DNA from: Flavobacteriaceae bacterium
GTDB taxonomy: Bacteria > Bacteroidota > Bacteroidia > Flavobacteriales > Flavobacteriaceae
Length of the DNA stretch: 64,000 bases
Assembly: GCA_029265595.1 (NCBI GenBank)
Contig: JAJUIC010000001.1
Coordinates: 19,530-83,529, forward strand
Direction: 5' to 3'
Shown here: positions 27,706 to 37,467 of the stretch, in pieces
Layout of the letters: each line of letters opens with the position of its first letter
Position numbering within the stretch: the stretch's first letter is position 1
Notes under the pieces: generated by a model
What the model saw: only the letters and a program-made list of their open reading frames with translations
Database searches by the model: none
Told to the model about the DNA's origin: nothing
Program-made: the position numbers and the translations under genes

Positions 27706-27870
27706 TTATGCAAAAATCTGATTGTACAGACTTTGCAGCAATAAAACTACAGCGGTGGTAGATGCCAAAGCGATAAAGCCAAGCACAACAGCTATAATTG
27801 ATTTTTGAACAAAACTCATGTCCTGAGTTGATGAATGGATGTTCTGCCAAATAGTAGTAATTGTATTCAT
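27706..27870 (-). CDS. Single-span membrane miniprotein, copy 1 (54 aa)
   Basis: ATG 27870 to TAA 27706 gives a 54-residue protein: a polar N-terminus with IWQN, then FVQKSIIAVVLGFIALAS and a hydrophobic continuation, one transmembrane helix. It is homologous to the 49-residue product at 28268-28417: both share IWxN, an aromatic residue followed by (V/L)Q(K/R), II, VL, FI and LA in the same spacing. Conservation between two copies is the main evidence that both are translated. There is no Shine-Dalgarno sequence, which is normal here. Function is unknown; small membrane regulators and type I toxin-like peptides share this size. Confidence 0.55.
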   Translation of the reverse strand: MNTITTIWQNIHSSTQDMSFVQKSIIAVVLGFIALASTTAVVLLLQSLYNQIFA

Positions 27871-28267
27871 ATGCTATGCTTTTTTTCAGGCAGTAAGCCC
27901 TTCGGTTGATTTTATACAGCAATAATAAGAAGGAGAAGTCTTACGGAAAGAAAAAAAACGATGACTGGCTTCTTTATTCGTTAAAAAAGAATATCAGACG
28001 GTGGTATAAAGAAATGTCCTACAGCGCTTTAAGGTTTTTTAACAAGAGGAAGAGGAAACCAGGACAAAACGGAAGATTTTCCTCTCAAAGGTTGCGTTAA
28101 ATTAAGGAAAGACTTCCATGGGGAGTGTTCACTGAGCTACCTCAAGGCTACTATCCTTCACGGGCAAAGCTTTTTAAAAATGGAGTTATGGGTCAAAAAT
28201 TGGACATAACAATTCTGCATTCCTTCTTTGAGAATGTTCGAAATCCTGCTACACCCGCTCAACCTCA

Positions 28268-28417
28268 TTAGGCCAATCCCAGGATCAGAAACACAGTAGC
28301 GGCACCAGCTGCTAAGATAATGAATGCCAGTACGATACTGATAATGGCCCGTTGAAGCCAGTTAAACTCTACGATGTAGTCGAGATAGTTCCTCCAAATT
28401 TCCTGAAGCATATTCAT
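28268..28417 (-). CDS. Single-span membrane miniprotein, copy 2 (49 aa)
   Basis: ATG 28417 (or ATG 28411) to TAA 28268 gives 49 residues: MNMLQEIWRNYLDY, then WLQRAIISIVLAFIILAAG and a short hydrophobic end. It has one transmembrane helix with basic residues at its N-side. It aligns without gaps to copy 1 through the helix. It lies on the same strand, about 400 bases upstream of copy 1. A near-consensus TAAATTTTG (one base too long) is found about 60 bases upstream on the minus strand. Function is unknown. Confidence 0.55.
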   Translation of the reverse strand: MNMLQEIWRNYLDYIVEFNWLQRAIISIVLAFIILAAGAATVFLILGLA

Positions 28418-28762
28418 AGTAATAGGGTTTTAAAGGCGATAACAAAAGGTTATCTGAACACGTCCTTAAAGTACAAAATTTATAAACATCTGACAACTAA
28501 ATGTTTAAATAAATTTAAGCCGGAATCTTTGGCAGTTTTATCCTGTTTTTTTATGCCTGTGGAAGGAGGTCGATTTTTATAAATTATGCCATTTTTCTCC
28601 GTCATCCCTCAAGTGTACACTGCGCCATACCACCTATTCAAAAAATGATGGCAGAATCACACCTGAGCGGCCAAAGATTTAGCCATGCAATCCTTTCCAC
28701 TGACGGGCTAGAAGTAACATCCGTTGGGAAATTTTGATTAAATTCGTGAAAAATGATATAAC

Positions 28763-30961
28763 ATGAAATTTAGGAGAAACCACCACAGAGGATTGACCCT
28801 GGCCGGAGCCCTGGCAGCCGGATTGGCAATGGGGTGCGGTACTGGGGAAACAACTTCTGCTGTATCCCCTGGCGATACGCAAAACACTCAAACAGTTATG
28901 GAAGAAAACCCGCTACTACAAGAATGGGAAGGACCTTATGGAGGAGTGCCGGCCTTTGACAAAATGGAGCTTACAGATCTGGAGCCAGCTATGGAGCAGG
29001 CCATGGCCATGCACCTGGAAGAATTAGATGAAATTGGTCGGATGACCAGTACGCCCACTTTTGAAAATACCATTATTCCTTATGAAAAATCTGGTGAGGA
29101 ACTTAGCCGGGTTTTTACCTATTATGGTATCTGGAGCAGCAATATGTCCTCTCCGGAATTTAGGGAGATTCAACAGCGGTTGGCTCCTAAGATATCCGAT
29201 TATAGTTCTGCCATCCTTCAGAATGAAGCTTTGTTTAACCGGATCAAGGCCGTTTATGAGGCTTCGCTGGAAAACCCATTACCGGCTGACCAGCAGCGTA
29301 CCGTTCAACTGATTTATGAAGGCTTTGCACTGGAAGGTGCAGATCTGGATCCGCAGGCTAAGGAACGTTATGCGGCCATTAATAAGGAGCTCTCTCAGTT
29401 GTACACCCAGTTCTCGAATAACGTTCTTGCGGACGAGGAGAATTATGTTGTGTATTTCTCGGAGGAACAAACCAGTGGCCTTCCGGAGTCTTATCTGACT
29501 TCGGCTGCAAAAGCGGCTGCAGAAAGAGGAAGAGACGGAATGTATGCTGTGCTCAATACCCGTTCCTATATGGACCCTTTTCTGACCTTTTCAGATGAAC
29601 GGGAATTGCGTAAAGAGGTTTGGGAAAATTATTATTCCAGAGGGGACAACAATGATGAATTCGACAACAAACGAATCATCGAGCAAATCCTAAAGCTACG
29701 GGATGAGCGGGTGGGACTCCTGGGCTTCGAGAATTATGCCCAGTGGAGATTGCAAAACAGAATGGCCAAAACTCCGGAAAATGCCATGAATCTAATGAAA
29801 GCTGTCTGGCCAGCTGCCCTGGAGCGCGTGGAGCAGGAAGTAGCCGATATGCAGGCCATCGCGGATGCGGAAGGAGCTGGTATCACCATTGAGCCCTGGG
29901 ACTATCGCTATTATGCCGAAAAGGTACGCCAGCAGAAATACCAGTTGGATTCAGACCAGATCAAGCAATACCTTCAACTGGACAAACTGACCGAGGCGAT
30001 CTTCTTTGTGGGAGGGGAACTTTTTAATTTTGATTTCACAGAGGTTCCCGCCGGGAGTGTTCCAGTCTTCCATGAAGATGTGAAGGTCTGGGAAGTAACA
30101 GATAAAGATTCTCAGGAACATATTGGACTCTTCTATCTGGATCCCTTCGCCCGAACCGGAAAACGTTCTGGAGCCTGGGCTACCACCTATCGAAGCCATA
30201 CCAACCTTGGGGAGGAAGAAACAGTTCTGGCCTCTAACAACTCCAACTTTATCAAACCAGCTCCCGGTGAGCCCGTTTTGGTTTCGTGGGATGATGCAGA
30301 AACCTTCTTCCACGAATTCGGACACGCGCTTCACTTTTTGGCTTCAGAGGTGAAATATCCCACCTTAAATGGAGGTGTACGCGATTATACCGAGTTCCAA
30401 TCTCAGCTTTTAGAGCGTTGGCTTGCTACCGATCCGGTTATTGATCAGTTCCTGGTACACTACCAGACGGGAGAACCCATTCCTGATGAATTGGTGGCGA
30501 AGATTAAAGAAACTTCGACCTTCAATCAGGGATTTGCAACCACAGAATTTCTGGCCTCTGCCCTGATGGATATGATTTTACATACTACAGATCCAGAGGA
30601 AATCGACATGGATACTTTTGAGCAGGAAACTCTGGAATCTTTGGGTATGCCTTCAGAAATCGTGATGCGTCACCGCACGCCTCATTTTGGCCACGTGTTC
30701 TCCGGCGAAGGGTATGCAACCGGTTATTACGGATACCTATGGGCAGATGTACTGACTTCTGATGCCGCAGAAGCTTTTGCAGAGGCACCAGGTGGTTTCT
30801 ATGATGAAACAGTGGCAGGTAAACTGGTAAAGTACCTGTTTGCACCCCGTAATGCCATTGATCCGGCAGAAGCATACCGCATGTTCCGCGGAAGAGATGC
30901 CTCTATTGATGCATTGATGCGAGACCGCGGGTTCCCGGTTCCTTCAGAGGGAGGAAACTAA
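28763..30961 (+). CDS. dcp: M3 family zinc peptidase lipoprotein (peptidyl-dipeptidase Dcp-like)
   Basis: 732 residues. The N-terminus (GLTLAGALAAGLAMGC, Cys25) looks like a lipoprotein signal, with a slightly atypical lipobox. The rest is an M3 thimet-oligopeptidase fold. The zinc motif HEFGHALH is at 517-524, and the conserved HTxPHFGHVFSGEGYATGYYGYLWADV-type region lies near the C-terminus. It cleaves dipeptides or short oligopeptides; anchoring suggests a periplasmic site, unlike cytoplasmic E. coli Dcp. It is monocistronic, with a terminator just beyond. Confidence 0.92.
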   Translation: MKFRRNHHRGLTLAGALAAGLAMGCGTGETTSAVSPGDTQNTQTVMEENPLLQEWEGPYGGVPAFDKMELTDLEPAMEQAMAMHLEELDEIGRMTSTPTFENTIIPYEKSGEELSRVFTYYGIWSSNMSSPEFREIQQRLAPKISDYSSAILQNEALFNRIKAVYEASLENPLPADQQRTVQLIYEGFALEGADLDPQAKERYAAINKELSQLYTQFSNNVLADEENYVVYFSEEQTSGLPESYLTSAAKAAAERGRDGMYAVLNTRSYMDPFLTFSDERELRKEVWENYYSRGDNNDEFDNKRIIEQILKLRDERVGLLGFENYAQWRLQNRMAKTPENAMNLMKAVWPAALERVEQEVADMQAIADAEGAGITIEPWDYRYYAEKVRQQKYQLDSDQIKQYLQLDKLTEAIFFVGGELFNFDFTEVPAGSVPVFHEDVKVWEVTDKDSQEHIGLFYLDPFARTGKRSGAWATTYRSHTNLGEEETVLASNNSNFIKPAPGEPVLVSWDDAETFFHEFGHALHFLASEVKYPTLNGGVRDYTEFQSQLLERWLATDPVIDQFLVHYQTGEPIPDELVAKIKETSTFNQGFATTEFLASALMDMILHTTDPEEIDMDTFEQETLESLGMPSEIVMRHRTPHFGHVFSGEGYATGYYGYLWADVLTSDAAEAFAEAPGGFYDETVAGKLVKYLFAPRNAIDPAEAYRMFRGRDASIDALMRDRGFPVPSEGGN

Positions 30962-31290
30962 TCATTCATTGATAAAATAAGAGGCCGTCTCCCGTAAAAT
31001 GGGGCGGCTTCTTTGTTTTAAGGAACTATAAACCACTTTCTTGTTTATCGCTCTTGATTTAAAGCATCCAATTTTTTCTAAAAATGGAGAGAAAGAATAT
31101 CGGGTGTCATGGCTGCAATCCGACTCTCACTATGATATACTGGAATACACGATTGTGGGGTATTATAGAATGATCCGTCTGCTGATCCAAAGACCAAACC
31201 TTTATCTCCTGGCGATTATTTTTAGGAGTTATTCAAAAGAGATTGGAAGGTTCTTTAGTTTTGAAACTGGGTTCTTCAGTAGAAAAAAGA
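30962..31290. other. Spacer downstream of the M3 peptidase
   Basis: 329 bases. It holds the M3 gene terminator at 30979-31019. An open frame (31041-31466) starts with TTG and runs antisense into the DUF2891 gene; it is rejected. Nothing else is recognised. Confidence 0.6.
30979..31019 (+). terminator. M3 peptidase terminator
   Basis: An imperfect GC-rich stem (AGGCCGTCTCCC with GGGGCGGCTTCT) is followed by TTGTTTT, 20 bases after the stop codon. The stem has mismatches, but the position and tail fit. Confidence 0.7.
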
Positions 31291-32427
31291 TTATTGCGCG
31301 TGATTCAAGGCATAAAGCGCAAAACTGCCCAACCAATGTCCTCCTTCATACGTGTCTCCTACTAAATTTGGAAAGGAATAAGACAGATGGTGATCTGCGA
31401 CTTTTCTTAAATGAACATACTCAGGATATTGATTGGCCAGGCCGTATAAAATCCAGGCCCTGTTGAAATTCAATCCATCCAAATGAACCAGCTTTCCGTC
31501 TGAGCGGTCGGACACCTCGCCTGGTTCCAGATTAAAAGATTTGTTTTTTAGTTGAGGCATAAAATCGTCCATCCACAGGCCGAAAGCATTCTTAGGAAGA
31601 ACCCTTCGCATAATATCGATCTCGGCCAGACATGGGGAAAGAAAATCAAAACCGCTGGGCTCCCATTCCAAAGGACAGTTATCATCGTGCAGATAGAAAT
31701 CTCGGGCTCTGCTTTTAATCAAATCCAGTAACGCTTCATTTCCCGTAGCCTGAGCGTAGTCAAAAGCAAGAGCCATGGCAAAGGCTGTATTGGTGTGCTC
31801 CCCTACCCTTATGGGGTAATTGAGTTTGGGAAGAAACTCCATGAACAGCTGGACGATACGATCCGTAAGCGGTTGCAGGGTTTCCTCTAATTCTTCAGCC
31901 AAAGGATCATCCCATTGATGTAATTCAGTGGCAAGCTGTAGCAGCCACGCCCATCCATAGGGACGTTCCCAGGTATCACTATGGGGACGGTTGAAATAAG
32001 CAACCTCCACTCTTACATTTTCTGGAGTAATGGTAGTCTTTAGGTATTCCCTGATTTGGTCGGCACGGTCAAGCTCCGGAAATTGACGAAGCAGGCTGAT
32101 AAGAGCCCAGTGACCGTGAACGGAAGAATGCCAGTCAAAGCAGCCGTAGAAAATGGGGTGCAGGTCCCGGGGGCTTTCAAGATCTCCCTCATTTCCCAGT
32201 ACCTGATTAAGCTTATTGGGATATTCGGTTTCAATACAATCCAGGGGGAGCTGAGCAAGTTTATTGGCTTCATCCAGATTTAGCCGGATCCGCTGTGTGG
32301 GTTCATCTGGCATTTGTAAAAACTCAGAAACTGTATCGCCTTGTGGCGACTCTTCAACTTCTTTAGTTCGGGAGTCATTACAGCTCCACATGAAAACCAA
32401 TGCCGATACCAATAGTACTTTTCTCAT
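31291..32427 (-). CDS. DUF2891 family lipoprotein
   Basis: 378 residues. Lipoprotein signal MRKVLLVSALVFMWSC, Cys16. The body matches DUF2891: LHPIFYGCFDWHSSVHGHWAL, RPYGWAWLLQLATELH and GEHTNTAFAMALAFDYA, an all-helical toroid-like fold related to glycan-processing enzymes in appearance. The activity is unknown. The preceding ORF on the same strand ends one base before its ATG (TGA-C-ATG). Confidence 0.87.
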   Translation of the reverse strand: MRKVLLVSALVFMWSCNDSRTKEVEESPQGDTVSEFLQMPDEPTQRIRLNLDEANKLAQLPLDCIETEYPNKLNQVLGNEGDLESPRDLHPIFYGCFDWHSSVHGHWALISLLRQFPELDRADQIREYLKTTITPENVRVEVAYFNRPHSDTWERPYGWAWLLQLATELHQWDDPLAEELEETLQPLTDRIVQLFMEFLPKLNYPIRVGEHTNTAFAMALAFDYAQATGNEALLDLIKSRARDFYLHDDNCPLEWEPSGFDFLSPCLAEIDIMRRVLPKNAFGLWMDDFMPQLKNKSFNLEPGEVSDRSDGKLVHLDGLNFNRAWILYGLANQYPEYVHLRKVADHHLSYSFPNLVGDTYEGGHWLGSFALYALNHAQ

Positions 32428-32876
32428 GTCAGGAAGCTTTACGTGTAATTGATGCCGGAGTCACCTCATTGTAGAATCTCTCACAGCCAAGCTGATCAGG
32501 CCACGGGTAACAATAGGTGGAAACAACAAGCCCGGAATTTCGGCAGGCAGACCCGGTCGATTTCGAATCCATACCGCAAGCTGGGGTTAATCGAACCTTG
32601 CCTTCACCCATAAATAAGGAAAATATTCGACCATCCCTTCTCATTAGATTGAAAAGCGGCAGCGTTTTCACGCATGTTATAATTCTCCCCAGAAGTGTCG
32701 ATGCTGCTACAGCTAAAGAAAATAAGATGGTGGTAGGGTTTAACGGGTGTTTTGGCCCGGTCACCATCCTTTCCTTAGCGCATAATAATGTCGAACCCAC
32801 AGGATTAACAAGGTAATTTACCAGCATTCAAAGAATCTTTCTTTAAAAGTAGTAAAATTATTCCTTGTCAAATTCC
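32428..32876. other. 449-bp stretch with two opposed doubtful ORFs
   Basis: A minus-strand ATG frame (32429-32827, 132 codons, five Cys) ends one base before the DUF2891 start codon. A plus-strand GTG frame (32517-32816, 99 codons) opposes it. Neither product resembles a family I know; the minus frame has a hydrophobic patch (TTILFSLAVAASTLLGRII) but no clear domain. The minus frame is the better candidate because of the TGA-C-ATG junction. It could also be decayed DNA or an RNA locus. Confidence 0.3.
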
Positions 32877-33740
32877 TTATAAAGATTTGTTTAGCATCTT
32901 TTCCCGGTAGTAGTGTAGTAATCCATCAATGGGGCGTCGCACAAAATTCCCGATCTCCAGATGGTAGGGCTTGGCACAGTCCCTTATAATGTCCTGAGAG
33001 AAATAGGCAATGGATCCTATAAAATGTACCGGTACCTTTTGCGCCTGCTTGAAGCACAATACGCGGTGTTCGATGAAATTTTTCATTCCCTCGTCTATCA
33101 GGGAATAAAAGTAACCGTTTCGCTCCTGAGTAAAGATGAACTCGGCAAAAGAAGCCAGATACGAATTGGGGTTCTCTTTCTTATACAGGTTCTCTTTTAT
33201 AACGTCCGGAGTCAAATCGAATTGCTTTTCAAACTCCTCAGCCAGTCCCTGTGGCATTTTTTTGTAAAAATAATCCCGGATCAGACGCTTCCCGAAATAA
33301 TTTCCACTGGCCTCATCCATAAGGATATACCCAAGAGAATCCACCGCTGTGCTGATGTTCTGGCCATCGAAATAACAACTGTTAGACCCGGTGCCCAGGA
33401 TACAGACAATTCCTGGCTCGGTTGTTGCTGCATATACGGCAGCGACCATATCTTCCTGAACCAATACTTCGGTAGAGTTTTCGAAGAATTGTTCCAGAAT
33501 AGTTTGTAAGATTTTAGTCGGGCCCGGAGTTCCGCAACCCGCACCATAAAAATGAACGCGTTCGACCTTTTCCTTCACACCGTAAAGGTCTTCGTTTTCC
33601 CTGATACGCTGCTCCAGGACTTCCGTCTTGAAGACAGCGGGATTCAGGCCTTTTGTTCTGGTTTTAAAAACTTGTTCCCCCTGCGAATTCAGTAATATCC
33701 AGTCACATTTGGTGGAACCTCCATCTGCTATTAGAATCAT
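32877..33740 (-). CDS. BadF/BadG-type sugar kinase (N-acetylglucosamine kinase-like)
   Basis: 287 residues of the ASKHA ATPase fold: phosphate-1 loop ADGGSTKCDW at 5-14, phosphate-2 motif ILGTGSNS near 115, and DEASGNYFGKRLIRDY. Members of this short family phosphorylate GlcNAc, glucosamine or MurNAc. It lies downstream of pfkA-gap but after a terminator, so it may be transcribed separately or by read-through. The substrate is not shown by the sequence. Confidence 0.85.
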   Translation of the reverse strand: MILIADGGSTKCDWILLNSQGEQVFKTRTKGLNPAVFKTEVLEQRIRENEDLYGVKEKVERVHFYGAGCGTPGPTKILQTILEQFFENSTEVLVQEDMVAAVYAATTEPGIVCILGTGSNSCYFDGQNISTAVDSLGYILMDEASGNYFGKRLIRDYFYKKMPQGLAEEFEKQFDLTPDVIKENLYKKENPNSYLASFAEFIFTQERNGYFYSLIDEGMKNFIEHRVLCFKQAQKVPVHFIGSIAYFSQDIIRDCAKPYHLEIGNFVRRPIDGLLHYYREKMLNKSL

Positions 33741-33760
33741 TTGTAGCTTGATTATTTAGT

Positions 33761-33788
33761 AAAAAACCCCTGCTGTTGCGCAGGGGTT
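33761..33788 (-). terminator. gap terminator
   Basis: The 10-bp stem AAACCCCTGC pairs with GCAGGGGTTT around a 6-base loop, followed on the minus strand by TTTTTTACT, 20 bases past the gap stop. It separates pfkA-gap from the BadF-type kinase. Confidence 0.85.
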
Positions 33789-33807
33789 TCGAAAGTATGA
33801 TAAATAT

Positions 33808-35809
<2,002 letters not shown>

Positions 35810-35814
35810 TGACC

Positions 35815-35846
35815 CAAATCTAAGTCTTTTGAAGATTATAAACCAA
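35815..35846 (-). promoter_or_regulatory. pfkA-gap promoter
   Basis: On the minus strand a -33 TTG (35844-35846) and a perfect -7 TAGATTTG (35815-35822) are spaced by 21 bases. The -7 box ends 5 bases before the ATG, which predicts transcription starting at or next to the start codon. Confidence 0.55.
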
Positions 35847-35880
35847 TTTACACAAAAACTAAATCGTTTGCGGTTGATAA

Positions 35881-35911
35881 AAAAGAAAAATGCCCTTAGA
35901 AAGAGCATTTT
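35881..35911 (-). terminator. Terminator of the leftward starch operon
   Basis: AAAATGC (35887-35893) pairs with GCATTTT (35905-35911), with an inner CTT/AAG pair, and is followed on the minus strand by a T-rich TTCTTTT tail. It lies 22 bases past the GH13 stop and isolates the sugar locus from pfkA. Confidence 0.7.
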
Positions 35912-35932
35912 GTAACAGATTTAAGAACGCAT

Positions 35933-37387
35933 TTAATTATTTATCAAAATTTTATATTCCCATGCGTCCAACTCCAGCGAAGCTTCCGGAGTGAGTTTTA
36001 CTGGCTGCCCTGCCATGTAGTCGTCAAAGGATCCTTCGAGTTCCAGACTAAAAGGCGTCCATTGATCGCTCATATTGGCTACAAATATAAGGCGTTCTCC
36101 TCCTTTTTCCCGCTCGAAAGCCAGAATTTTATCATCCTGGGTGGATTTCAGCCTATTATAAGAGGCAGCCTCCTTTCCTCCGTGCAGGGCCTTGGAACTA
36201 TTTTTTAACCTGCCCAGCTCCACCAGCAATGGCCACATTTCTCCCCGGGTTTTGGGAATGCTGTCTTTTTCAAAGAACTTCAGGCGGTGATCCAAGTCAT
36301 ATTCCATCCCGCTGTAGATTAAGGGCATCCCGGGTATGGTATAGCTCATGGCAACGAAAGTTTCTGAGGCATCTCCCATCCGCTCCCGGATGGTTCCTGC
36401 CCAGGAGTTTTCGTCGTGATTGGTCACAAAGTTCATTAGAAAATCATCCTTTTGATATGTGGTATCAATCTTCTTCATATAGTCATCCCATGCTTGGACG
36501 GTAATCTCCCCCTGAGCCAGCTGGTTCATCAGGTGATGGCCTTCCCAGTTGTAACCCATATCAAAAGCCTTGTGAAACAGCGATTTCTTTTCTGATTCGG
36601 CCAGCATAAAAAGAGGTTTGTGCTCCTCCAGTGCCGCTACCGCCTCCTCCCAGAAAGCAGTCGGTACTTCTCCGGCTACATCCGCCCGGAATCCGTCAAT
36701 ATTAAATTCCGTGACCCAATACTCCATCTCCTCCTTCATAGCCTCCCAGAGGTCCTTATTATCGTAATTAAGATCAGCCACATCCGTCCATCCCCAGGAT
36801 TCACCGGTGCCCGGATCGATGGGATCTATAATCTCCCCTGCTGCATTTGTGGTGTAGTACTCCGGATGCTCCTCCAGCCAGTGATGATCCCAACCGGTGT
36901 GGTTGGCCACCCAGTCCAGAATCACATACATCCCGTTCTGGTGAGCCGTTTCCACCAGCGTCCGGAAATCCTGCTCATTGCCAAACTCCGGATTGATGCC
37001 CCGGTAATCTGCAATGGCATAATAACTTCCCAGGTACTTTTCTTTTTCCTGAGGATCGGTTATATCCTCTATACTCAAATCCGGGGTGGCTTTTCGTTTC
37101 ACCATGGATATCGGGTGAATGGGCATCAGCCAGATAATTTTTACTCCCAGTTCCCGAAGCTGCGGAATATCCTGGGTAAAAGATGCAAAATCTCCCTTGG
37201 CGGAATACTGGCGAATGTTCGCTTCATAGATGACCGCCGATTCCATCATCTGGTCAGAGACCGGTGGCAAACCTTCCTGAGTGGTTTCCCGGGTCTGCGT
37301 GGATTCCTTTTCTGCGTTTTTGCAGGAATAGAAAAGCAACATGGCGGCTGCCATGAGTAATGAAATTTTCCTGAAACTGGTTATCAT
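35933..37387 (-). CDS. GH13 alpha-amylase lipoprotein
   Basis: 484 residues with a lipoprotein signal (LLMAAAMLLFYSC, Cys22). It is a (beta/alpha)8 GH13 enzyme with the catalytic triad D236 (GFRADVAGE), E264 (MLAESEKK) and D325 (VTNHDENSW). The first conserved region is LDWVANHTGWDHHWL. A short beta-sandwich C-domain follows. It cleaves alpha-1,4-glucans at the outer membrane or in the periplasm. It is the last gene of the leftward operon, 80 bases below the GH13 gene at 37468. Confidence 0.92.
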   Translation of the reverse strand: MITSFRKISLLMAAAMLLFYSCKNAEKESTQTRETTQEGLPPVSDQMMESAVIYEANIRQYSAKGDFASFTQDIPQLRELGVKIIWLMPIHPISMVKRKATPDLSIEDITDPQEKEKYLGSYYAIADYRGINPEFGNEQDFRTLVETAHQNGMYVILDWVANHTGWDHHWLEEHPEYYTTNAAGEIIDPIDPGTGESWGWTDVADLNYDNKDLWEAMKEEMEYWVTEFNIDGFRADVAGEVPTAFWEEAVAALEEHKPLFMLAESEKKSLFHKAFDMGYNWEGHHLMNQLAQGEITVQAWDDYMKKIDTTYQKDDFLMNFVTNHDENSWAGTIRERMGDASETFVAMSYTIPGMPLIYSGMEYDLDHRLKFFEKDSIPKTRGEMWPLLVELGRLKNSSKALHGGKEAASYNRLKSTQDDKILAFEREKGGERLIFVANMSDQWTPFSLELEGSFDDYMAGQPVKLTPEASLELDAWEYKILINN

Positions 37388-37467
37388 AATTTTGATTTTT
37401 TCTTAAAGGCTAATGCTAAGCAGGCACAATTTTCAGGCCGACCCGGCCTTTTTCGAGTTGGGTCCTT

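Larger units (their letters stand above)
27366..28762. other. Gene-poor region of 1.4 kb with two miniprotein genes
   Basis: AT-rich stretch between the 67-residue ORF and the M3 peptidase. It contains two paralogous single-span miniprotein genes on the minus strand (27706-27870 and 28268-28417) and a structured inverted repeat at 27510-27580. It also has a plus-strand frame at 27906-28100 that lacks an ATG and is very basic. No TAnnTTTG promoter was found on either strand. The rest shows no recognisable feature. Confidence 0.6.

Noticed and set aside
27906-28100. Very basic 64-codon plus-strand ORF between the two miniproteins
   Set aside because: It has a TTG start only, no promoter, and low-complexity Lys/Arg content typical of AT-rich noncoding DNA. 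It is mentioned in the region entry only.
31041-31466. 141-codon plus-strand ORF after the M3 peptidase
   Set aside because: It starts with TTG, spans a terminator-to-antisense region and its 3-prime half is the shadow of the DUF2891 gene.
32500-32830. Several TTCGA motifs suggesting a tRNA or tmRNA remnant
   Set aside because: No acceptor, D or anticodon stem could be built around any of them.
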